Assembly (NCBI GenBank): GCA_900754445.1
Contig: CAAECW010000101.1
Location: 1 to 24,361, forward strand
Length of the DNA: 24,361 bases
From: an uncultured Collinsella sp.
GTDB taxonomy: Bacteria > Actinomycetota > Coriobacteriia > Coriobacteriales > Coriobacteriaceae
Direction: 5' to 3'
Shown: one piece after another, positions 16,091 through 22,755 of the stretch
Layout: the number at the start of each line of letters is the position of its first letter
Numbering within the stretch: position 1 is the stretch's first letter
Made by a program: the position numbers and the translations under genes
Notes under the pieces: generated by a model
Database searches by the model: none
The model's input: only the letters and a program-made list of their open reading frames with translations
What the model was told of the DNA's origin: nothing

Positions 16091-16122
16091 CGCTAGGCTT
16101 TAGTTGCCGCTAAAGCCTAGCG
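16091..16122. terminator. Perfect 13-bp hairpin overlapping the stop of the 36-aa gene
   Basis: CGCTAGGCTTTAG, six-base loop, CTAAAGCCTAGCG. The minus-strand stop TAG of the small gene (16117-16119) lies inside the stem, so folding would begin while the ribosome is at the end. On the plus strand it is followed by AATTTT, on the minus strand by no T tract. It may be a transcript-stabilising or terminating hairpin for the small-gene operon. Confidence 0.6.
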
Positions 16123-16227
16123 AATTTTCACCTTTACGGTCTTCGTAGTCGTCCCGACCTTTCTAGCCCTACCCGTTGGGCTGATTCGATATTTCGGGAT
16201 CTTAACTCGAATCGTTTTCGTAGCCAT
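16117..16227 (-). CDS. 36-aa very basic protein, second gene of a micro-protein pair
   Basis: Start ATG with GGGAGGTGAT seven bases upstream, an unusually strong ribosome site. The product begins MATKTIRVKIPKYRISPTGR and ends TTTKTVKVKIR: about a third of the residues are Lys or Arg, with hardly any acidic residue, and two similar segments (TIRVKI and TVKVKI) bracket it. It could be a nucleic-acid-binding or membrane-active peptide. It follows the 42-aa gene by 42 bases, and both read away from ietA. I know no family for it. The case for a real gene is the ribosome site, the complete frame and the closing hairpin. Confidence 0.65.
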   Translation of the reverse strand: MATKTIRVKIPKYRISPTGRARKVGTTTKTVKVKIR

Positions 16228-16269
16228 GTACATCACCTCCCAACAGCTAAATCTCGAACGACCCTAAAC

Positions 16270-16398
16270 TTATCGATGCTTGGCAATTTGATGCTTGACC
16301 AAGGTCTTCGCAGCCGCGGTCTTTGCAGCTTTGGTTGTCGAAGAGCTTGCAAGCGTTTTTGCGGCGGCGCCAACCTTACCGCCATGATGAGTAGTCAT
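16270..16398 (-). CDS. 42-aa Lys/Ala/Thr-rich basic protein, first gene of a micro-protein pair
   Basis: Start ATG with GGTGAGGA before it. The product begins MTTHHGGKVGAAAKTLASSS and contains KAAKTAAAKTLVKHQIAKHR. The K-A-A-K/A-A-K-T repeats recall the tails of H1-like or HU-like chromatin proteins, which suggests DNA or RNA binding, but the similarity is compositional. A promoter with an extended -10 lies just upstream (16431-16458, minus). It is transcribed divergently from ietA with 122 bases between the start codons. No acidic residues are present. Function unknown; possibilities include a regulator, substrate or antitoxin of the neighbouring protease system. Confidence 0.65.
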   Translation of the reverse strand: MTTHHGGKVGAAAKTLASSSTTKAAKTAAAKTLVKHQIAKHR

Positions 16399-16430
16399 GT
16401 GTCCTCACCCCCATTCTTGGAATCGTCGTT

Positions 16431-16458
16431 ATTGTATCATACCTTTGTCGCATCCCAA
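16431..16458 (-). promoter_or_regulatory. Promoter of the micro-protein pair
   Basis: On the minus strand: TTGGGA (-35), 16-base spacer, TACAAT (-10) preceded by TG one base away (TGATACAAT), an extended -10. Transcription would start about 25 bases before the ribosome site of the 42-aa gene. Confidence 0.6.
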
Positions 16459-16469
16459 GTCAGTTTCCC

Positions 16470-16498
16470 TTGCTTTGTCTCAATCTGTCCCATACAAT
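16470..16498 (+). promoter_or_regulatory. Promoter of ietA-ietS
   Basis: TTGCTT (16470-16475), a 17-base spacer, and TACAAT (16493-16498), with the ATG at 16521 after GGAGAGGAG. The divergent micro-protein promoter lies only about 12 bases away, so one bound regulator could control both directions. Confidence 0.7.
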
Positions 16499-16520
16499 AT
16501 AGTCGTGGAGAGGAGCACAC

Positions 16521-17552
16521 ATGAAGAGATCAGACATCATCGACTTAATCCGAGCGCACTCGGAACATGACGATATCGCCTTCAACAACGCAGCTACTAT
16601 CATTGCGAAAGATTTTGAAACGTCCGGTCAGCCCGAACTTGCAAGCTACATCATGGCCCTCATTGCCAGAACACGAACCTTCGTGCCGCAAGAAGTCACG
16701 GAGCAGAAATATGACTTCTTGGAAAAGGTAATCAGCAATAACATCTCGTTGCCCCTTCCTCAGGCCATCGCAAACGATATCCAGGGACTCCTCAACGCGT
16801 TATCTAAAGATGTGGGAATCAATACCGTCCTCTTTTATGGCGCGTCGGGGACCGGAAAAACCGAAGCGACAAAACAGATAGCCAGAATACTTGGCTATCA
16901 TCTATATGCTGTCGATTTCAACCAAATTATCGATAGCAAACTTGGAGAGACGGCCAAAAATATTGCAAAAGTCTTTCAGGAAATTCATGATATCGGCGAC
17001 GGCGCGATCGTCTTATTTGATGAGATTGATGCCATAGCCCTCGACAGGATTAATCAAAATGACGTACGCGAGATGGGACGAGCCACAAGCGCCCTACTAA
17101 AAGAGTTCGATAAGCTAGATACACGTTCCGCAATCATAGCGACAACGAACCTCTATGACAAATTGGACCCAGCGCTTGCCAGGCGATTCGATGTCCAAAT
17201 TAACTTCAATAGATACACCCATGACGATCTCGTTGAGATTGGCGAGTCCATCGCAAAGAATCTAACCAAGAATAATACAACAATCAAAAATGACTCACGA
17301 ACTTTCAAAAAGGTACTGCAGAGTTGCCCAGAGCTGCCCTGGCCCGGCGCGCTAAAAAACCTAATTAAGACTTCTGTTGCATTTAGTGACCCCCTTAACC
17401 CAAATGATTATCTCGGTAAGCTTTATCAGCGCCTTCATGGATATGAGCCCGATTCACTCGAGCTACTTAAATCTCAAGGTTTCACCTTAAGAGAAATGGA
17501 AGTCTTAACAGGCATTTCCCGAAGCACCATCGCGCGTACCCTAAAGGAGTAG
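16521..17552 (+). CDS. ietA: IetA-type AAA+ ATPase
   Basis: 343 residues. An N-terminal helical domain (1-95) is followed by a single AAA+ module: Walker A GASGTGKT (107-114), Walker B IVLFDEID (D167/E168), sensor 1 Asn in IATTN (N210) and the arginine pair of DPALARRFD (R221/R222). The C-terminus (about 318-343) ends in GFTLREMEVLTGISRSTIARTLKE, which reads like a DNA-binding HTH. A AAA ATPase directly followed by a subtilisin-like protease is the IetA-IetS arrangement, first described as a plasmid addiction module and later counted among anti-phage systems. ietS starts three bases after the stop, and its ribosome site AAGGAG lies in the end of this gene. The terminal HTH-like segment is my own reading and may reflect autoregulation. 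Confidence 0.85.
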   Translation: MKRSDIIDLIRAHSEHDDIAFNNAATIIAKDFETSGQPELASYIMALIARTRTFVPQEVTEQKYDFLEKVISNNISLPLPQAIANDIQGLLNALSKDVGINTVLFYGASGTGKTEATKQIARILGYHLYAVDFNQIIDSKLGETAKNIAKVFQEIHDIGDGAIVLFDEIDAIALDRINQNDVREMGRATSALLKEFDKLDTRSAIIATTNLYDKLDPALARRFDVQINFNRYTHDDLVEIGESIAKNLTKNNTTIKNDSRTFKKVLQSCPELPWPGALKNLIKTSVAFSDPLNPNDYLGKLYQRLHGYEPDSLELLKSQGFTLREMEVLTGISRSTIARTLKE

Positions 17553-17555
17553 CTC

Positions 17556-19796
17556 ATGAACAGCTTAATTAGGCTCACCGGAGATTTTCAAACCGCAAAG
17601 GGCTCGCGACCAGGCTCAATAACGCTACCAGCCAAAGGCGTAGTCACGTCGGATAGAATTAAACTAATACGTAAGAGCCTTGAAACAGTTCTAAACAAGT
17701 GGCCCAAAGATGCCATCATCAAAGATGTCTTGATCTCCGTCGAATACCGTCAGATAGTAGCCAAGAGCAATCGAATTAGAGAAATGCTGAATGGCGGGAA
17801 AGACCAAGAACCGGAATTAACTATCCGCGGAGCACGATATCTCGATTTTAACGGGAATCACCCAAGGCACTTGATGACCCATTACGTGCCCAAAAAAACA
17901 ATTCTGTCTACTATTGATAAGCTGCACGAGTGCGAGCAAATCGTCGTCAATCATTTTGATGGACTGATGAACGCAGACAAGATGGTCGATCTAGTTAAAA
18001 ATGGCATGCTCAAACAGAAATGGAATACAGCCATTTCCAGCACTCTGACCCGCTCGGTCTTTGCGCAGCTCATACGCGACTGCTATTACGTCAACGAATT
18101 TAAGGTGAGAAATCCGCCTACAAGTAAGGACGAGAGTGCCATCGTCACGCTCTTCAAAACCGAAAGAGAGCCACAGGATCTTTTTGAGGAGTTGCACATT
18201 GATGTATCTCCTGCAAATATCTTGGAGAACAGCGTACTCCTGACCGAGGCAGAATATCGCACCCTTCTCGACCGGGCCCCTTATCTCGTGGCGATGTCAG
18301 TTGTTGACCTATCCGACTTCACCCCCATCGATGATGAGAGCCCTGCCTCCACCGCTATCAGCAGTCTCCCCGAATACCCCACTGACGAGCCCATTATCGG
18401 CGTAATAGACACTCCATTTGAAGAGAATTATCCCCCTTACTTTAGCAACTGGGTGGACCACAAAAACTGTTTGCCCAAGGAAATTCATCTCACTGCACGC
18501 GATTTTCGACACGGCACCTGCGTCAGCTCGCTAATCGTTGACGTGCAGGCTCAAAATCCATCCCTTGACGACCATTGTGGCCACTTTAGGGTTAGACATT
18601 TTGGAGTTGCAACCGCAGGCAAATTTAGCTCATTTGCAGTGATGAAACATATTGAGCGCATCGTCGCGGAAAACCAGGACATCAAAGTTTGGAACATCTC
18701 CTTAGGATCAAAGGAAGAGGTGGACCGTAACTCAATTTCGCCTGAAGCAGCACTGCTCGACAAGTTGCAACAGAAATATGACGTCCTCTTTGTTGTTGCC
18801 GGCACTAACCAAGATAAAGGAAAGCCCTCATATCTTGGGTCCCCGGCGGACTCCATTAATGCCCTCGTTGTTAACGCTGTCAATAGAAATAACGAACCGG
18901 CGTCCTACACAAGAAGAGGACCAGTCTTAAGCTTTCATCACAAACCAGACCTCGCGTATTACGGAGGGGAGAATGACGACCCTCTAATCGCATGTTGCGG
19001 AACAGGAGCACAAGGTGCTGCTGGAACCTCCTACGCTGCACCGCTAATCGCCAGAAAAGCAGCGTATCTCATTTATAAGATGCACTTGAGCTGCGAACTT
19101 GCCAAAGCGCTGCTAATCGATGCGGCATGCGCGTGGACAGTCCCCGAAGACATGGATCGGCTTGGATATGGTATCGTTCCCGTAAAAATTGAACAGGTAC
19201 TCGAAACCAGCAACGATGAAATCCGTTTTATGCTGAGCGGCGTGGCCACCGAACGCGAGAATTACAACTTCAGCATACCGGTCCCGGTATCTGGAGCATA
19301 TTATCCCTCGGTAGCCAGAGCGACGTTATGTTACTTCCCCACTTGCAACAGAAACCAAGGCGTTGACTACACAGACACTGAACTCGATTTGCATTTTGGG
19401 CGCATCGACAACAATGGTCGGATCAAATCGCTTCAACCCAACAATCAAGGCGAAGATGACTGCACGACCGACGAGGAAAGAGCCCGAAAACAGCTACGAA
19501 AATGGGATAACGTAAAACACATTGCAGAATCGCTGACCAGTCGCAGCAGGGCCAAAAAGGCATATAGAAACCCTCTATGGGGCATGATGATTCGAAAATC
19601 ATCCAGATATCAGAAAGGCTCTCACGCTCCGCAACGCTTTGGTGTCGTAGTCACCATCCACAACCTTAAAGGCGAGAATCGCATTGACACTTTTATGCGC
19701 CAATGCGCCGCACTTGGCTGGATAGTTGAACGAGTCGAAATCGACAATGAACTCAAGATCTATGAACACAGCCAGGTGGAAGTGGAATTCGAGTAG
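17556..19796 (+). CDS. ietS: IetS-type subtilisin-like serine protease (S8)
   Basis: 746 residues, no signal peptide, so cytoplasmic. The catalytic triad is intact in the classical order: Asp in IGVIDTP (D285), His in FRHGTC (H319), Ser in GTSYAAP (S492), with the oxyanion Asn in VVAGTNQ (N418). A long N-terminal region (1-275) without a recognised domain and a C-terminal region (about 520-746) flank the protease core. Such intracellular subtilases with a partner AAA ATPase are thought to be kept inactive until triggered. Translation is coupled to ietA (3-base gap). Codon use and base composition resemble the other island genes and differ from the pel operon. Confidence 0.88.
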   Translation: MNSLIRLTGDFQTAKGSRPGSITLPAKGVVTSDRIKLIRKSLETVLNKWPKDAIIKDVLISVEYRQIVAKSNRIREMLNGGKDQEPELTIRGARYLDFNGNHPRHLMTHYVPKKTILSTIDKLHECEQIVVNHFDGLMNADKMVDLVKNGMLKQKWNTAISSTLTRSVFAQLIRDCYYVNEFKVRNPPTSKDESAIVTLFKTEREPQDLFEELHIDVSPANILENSVLLTEAEYRTLLDRAPYLVAMSVVDLSDFTPIDDESPASTAISSLPEYPTDEPIIGVIDTPFEENYPPYFSNWVDHKNCLPKEIHLTARDFRHGTCVSSLIVDVQAQNPSLDDHCGHFRVRHFGVATAGKFSSFAVMKHIERIVAENQDIKVWNISLGSKEEVDRNSISPEAALLDKLQQKYDVLFVVAGTNQDKGKPSYLGSPADSINALVVNAVNRNNEPASYTRRGPVLSFHHKPDLAYYGGENDDPLIACCGTGAQGAAGTSYAAPLIARKAAYLIYKMHLSCELAKALLIDAACAWTVPEDMDRLGYGIVPVKIEQVLETSNDEIRFMLSGVATERENYNFSIPVPVSGAYYPSVARATLCYFPTCNRNQGVDYTDTELDLHFGRIDNNGRIKSLQPNNQGEDDCTTDEERARKQLRKWDNVKHIAESLTSRSRAKKAYRNPLWGMMIRKSSRYQKGSHAPQRFGVVVTIHNLKGENRIDTFMRQCAALGWIVERVEIDNELKIYEHSQVEVEFE

Positions 19797-19958
19797 ACGG
19801 AGACTCCAGAGAGTGACGAAATAACCATTACGGTGGTCTCCATCCCCGAGATTGTCCGCCATTGTGATTGACGCAAACATCGAAACAAGACCGCCGTCAT
19901 TTTCGAACAGTGTGCGTATCACATTATCCCGTCAATGCCGCGAAAGAAGGTAACCACT

Positions 19959-21323
19959 ATGAAGCGAGCTGATGAAGAGCCAACGCCCGAAGCAATTGAT
20001 ACCGCAATCTTTCAGGATCCGCTGCGCCGACATGGCGAAGTCGAAAGATTCCTGCGATTGCTTCTTTCAGTAGAGCCTCCCTATACGATCCTCGTCAATG
20101 CTCCCTGGGGCTCAGGTAAAACGTTTTTTATAAAACAGGTCGAAAGAGTCCTGCGAATGGCAAATCCGGCGCTCGAGCAGGACGCCGCAAGACTGGATTC
20201 GATATTTGGTGCCACAGCAAAAGATCTTCTTGCTAACCCATTTCTGCCCATTTATTTCAACGCCTGGGAAGATGATCATTTCGATAATCCAATCCTGCCC
20301 ATATTGGCAACAATCGCCACTTCAGTAGATGAGTCAACCGTCCATGGAGATGGACACCCATGGAAATGCTTCGGCGAAATCATTGAGACAGCAGTCTCGA
20401 AACAATTCGGACTAGCCCTCAATGTCAACAATATTGTTGAAGACTTTAGCGGCGTTGATTTTCTCGAAGGATACAAAGAGGAGAAGAAGCTCCGAAGTCG
20501 AATAGACGAACTCGTAAGAAACTATCTTCCCGGGATTGCGAAACGAGCCGTCATCTTTATCGATGAGCTCGATCGCTGCCGACCAGAATTCGCTGTAAAG
20601 GTACTCGAGCAAGCAAAGACTTTGTTTCAGCAAGAAAACATTGTCGTAGTCTATTCGACCGATATTTCGCAGCTAGCGAAATCGCTTGAAGGAATATACA
20701 GCCCCAATTTTGATGGAGTTAAATACCTAGAGCGCTTTTACGATAAGTGTATAGAACTTAACCCTATAAAACCTGCCGACTATCTCTCATTCAAGGGCAT
20801 TAATACGCAAGCCGGATTCATCTTTGTCAATACAACGGTAGAACTACTTGACTACAAAAAGGCCTCGCTCCGAGCTTGCAACAGACTAGCAATGTCAATA
20901 TCAGAACTCTTGAAGTATATTCTCAATAACCAAAACTACTACGGATTAAACGAGGCGTCGCGATTCCCAAAACAGTCTCTCCTGCCAGCTCTTATTGTTC
21001 TAAGCTACTTTGAACCCTTATCTTGGTACGAGGTGAAAGCAGGCAGAAACTATGACGCCGTATACAAGTTTGCAAGCCACAGCGAACTATTTATTAATTG
21101 TCTTGATAGCGCAATCGAAGTTGCTTGGGGGACTAAAAAAGACGAACTCCCCTATAACCAAGATATTGTGAATAGACGCAAACGCTTTATAGAAGATCTT
21201 TGTGCCTTGCTGTATACCGACAACAGATTCGATCCACGAATCGCCGAGCTAAATAACGACGTGTCGTATTTCCCGCCCTTAGACATAGCTCTCTTCCACC
21301 ATTTGGCACCACCTTCGGAATAG
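19959..21323 (+). CDS. KAP-family P-loop NTPase, soluble type
   Basis: 454 residues from the ATG at 19959 (AGAAGG eight bases upstream); the ATG at 19935 has no site. Walker A is NAPWGSGKT (47-55), followed by the KAP-typical YFNAWEDDHFDNPI (99-112) and Walker B IFIDELDRC (D202-C207 region). KAP NTPases often carry TM helices inserted between the Walker motifs; none is present here, so this is the cytosolic form. Members include phage-exclusion proteins such as PifA, and they are frequent in defence islands. A 162-base gap separates it from ietS; no good promoter is obvious in the gap, so it may be read through from ietS or have its own weak promoter. Probably a stand-alone defence protein. 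Confidence 0.85.
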   Translation: MKRADEEPTPEAIDTAIFQDPLRRHGEVERFLRLLLSVEPPYTILVNAPWGSGKTFFIKQVERVLRMANPALEQDAARLDSIFGATAKDLLANPFLPIYFNAWEDDHFDNPILPILATIATSVDESTVHGDGHPWKCFGEIIETAVSKQFGLALNVNNIVEDFSGVDFLEGYKEEKKLRSRIDELVRNYLPGIAKRAVIFIDELDRCRPEFAVKVLEQAKTLFQQENIVVVYSTDISQLAKSLEGIYSPNFDGVKYLERFYDKCIELNPIKPADYLSFKGINTQAGFIFVNTTVELLDYKKASLRACNRLAMSISELLKYILNNQNYYGLNEASRFPKQSLLPALIVLSYFEPLSWYEVKAGRNYDAVYKFASHSELFINCLDSAIEVAWGTKKDELPYNQDIVNRRKRFIEDLCALLYTDNRFDPRIAELNNDVSYFPPLDIALFHHLAPPSE

Positions 21324-21402
21324 ATGTTGACGTTCGCTAAGAACCTATCTGAGCAATCACCGGGAACCGAACACCGTGAGCATAATTGAGCAGTTAAGTA
21401 AA

Positions 21403-21436
21403 AGGGCCGCACCTCGAAGACCGGGAGTGCGGCCCT
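21403..21436. terminator. 10-bp GC-rich hairpin after the KAP gene
   Basis: AGGGCCGCAC, 14-base loop, GTGCGGCCCT. The T tract (TTTTACTT) follows on the minus strand, so it is a better terminator for minus transcription. For the KAP transcript ending 80 bases before, it would be a terminator without a U tract or a transcript-end hairpin. Confidence 0.55.
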
Positions 21437-21507
21437 CGCCGTATGGTTTTCCCAGGCGACCACCTTAGCGTACCCAGCAAATTAGGGCGCAGAAAACAAT
21501 CCCATCC

Positions 21508-21708
21508 ATGACAAAGCATGACAGCAAGGGGGAAGCATCACCCGCCGCGCGGAGGAGATCCAGGTTGCTCTTTCAGGACTTCGGACACGACTATATGACC
21601 GCCGCCGCGATCGAACGTACCATCCGTCACAAGTGGCTAATTCAGTTCGGCAGCAAATCCAACCGTACCAACTATATCCTCATGCAGTACGATCAATTTC
21701 TTGTATAG
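21508..21708 (+). CDS. Doubtful 66-aa ORF
   Basis: Starts MTKHDSKGEASPAARRR and ends SNRTNYILMQYDQFLV. No ribosome site precedes the ATG, and I recognise no family. The C-terminal half has ordinary protein composition, so it may be the remnant of a larger gene rather than a functional one. Confidence 0.25.
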   Translation: MTKHDSKGEASPAARRRSRLLFQDFGHDYMTAAAIERTIRHKWLIQFGSKSNRTNYILMQYDQFLV

Positions 21709-21902
21709 CGCGTTCACTTCCGATGCCCGACCCGCTTAAGTCCCGAAACCTCGTTTATCTAAATAAACTTAACGAAACACATGGACACCAGCGACCCGCG
21801 CCATTCCGGCACGAGGGTCCCGCGTGGCGCCCTTACCTTGGTAGCAAAGAACCTGGCCGCACATGGCGGTCCGAGGCATCACTACCAAAGAAAGGACGCG
21901 CC

Positions 21903-22574
21903 ATGCCCGGCGGCACCATCGCCTACCTACTCAAGTTCGCACCCAAGGAGGCGTACATCGACGACCTGCTGAAAGGGCGCCTCTACATGAACGCGGCCGA
22001 ATACTACAATGGCTTGCCTGGCGAGCAGGGCGATCCGCTCGAAGCGTCCATGGTCCTCCCAGCATGCATCTACGGCAATTACCGACTGCCCATCTACTGC
22101 ATGTACACGGTCCGCGAGAACAATATCGTCGAAAACACCGTGAAAATCCCGATACGAATGATCCGGGAGTTCGGGTGCGCGGACGAGTGGATCGGCATTA
22201 TGCAGTACGACAGCTTCGCGCGCCTTACGGACAGCCACACCACCGGCGGCGGGGACGCAAACTCCCACAGCGCCATCTCCTATGGCATCCCCGGACCAAA
22301 GCTGATCGACGAAATTTTCCAAGGCACGACCTGCAACCTACTTATCAAAACGCCCAAGTACGCTTACCAGCAGGAATATCGAATCATCGGGTCGAACCCG
22401 GTCGAGTGCCGCCTGAGGCCCGATACCAAGCACCCTGAATGCAAAATCGAAGAATATGGCCACGCAGAGTTGGATCTGGGTAGCCAACTCACAGGCTTTT
22501 CCTGGAAGACGCCCGTGTCGAGCCTCACGGAGGAACAACGCAGACTCGCGCTGAAGCTTCCGCAGCACGCATAG
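21903..22574 (+). CDS. Unknown 223-aa protein, intact copy of the locus duplicated at 9642
   Basis: ATG with GAAAGGA nine bases upstream; the same leader is conserved in the decayed copy, which supports this start. Opening MPGGTIAYLLKFAPKEAYID, then LYMNAAEYYNG and GDPLEAS (about 30-55), then mixed beta-rich sequence to the C-terminus. The pattern of an N-terminal K-F/Y strand, a short L-Y-M/F-N segment and G-D-P-L/F-E resembles the start of DUF2971-like proteins, but the match is partial. No TM helix or signal peptide. It is higher in GC than the IetAS and KAP genes. It lies at the right edge of the island and could be the original chromosomal gene into which, or next to which, accessory genes were inserted. 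Confidence 0.7.
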   Translation: MPGGTIAYLLKFAPKEAYIDDLLKGRLYMNAAEYYNGLPGEQGDPLEASMVLPACIYGNYRLPIYCMYTVRENNIVENTVKIPIRMIREFGCADEWIGIMQYDSFARLTDSHTTGGGDANSHSAISYGIPGPKLIDEIFQGTTCNLLIKTPKYAYQQEYRIIGSNPVECRLRPDTKHPECKIEEYGHAELDLGSQLTGFSWKTPVSSLTEEQRRLALKLPQHA

Positions 22575-22755
22575 TCAACCCAACGCGATCCACGACATCA
22601 CCTGGGCAACCAACCATCCCCCACCCCAACCTTCCCCATAAAGTTCGCTGATGTTGACTGGGGTTCCCGTAAAATAAACCGCAACAAAATATGTGCGGAG
22701 TGCTGGCCTGGAGCTGCCTTCGGACCCTATTGGCTGCTCACCGAGAGGCTCCGCT

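Larger units (their letters stand above)
21324..21902. other. Gene-poor stretch between the KAP gene and the unknown gene at 21903
   Basis: About 580 bases. It contains a strong hairpin (21403-21436), one doubtful 66-codon frame (21508-21708), and the conserved leader shared with the fragment at 9642. An in-frame extension of the 21903 gene back to 21633 exists but has no protein character or ribosome site. Confidence 0.5.

Noticed and set aside
19797..19958. GGAGAC/GTCTCC inverted repeat after ietS as a terminator
   Set aside because: Six-base arms with a loop of about 30 bases and no T tract; too weak to call.
21633..22574. 313-aa version of the unknown gene at 21903
   Set aside because: The extra 90 residues lack protein character, and the ribosome site and conserved leader support the ATG at 21903.
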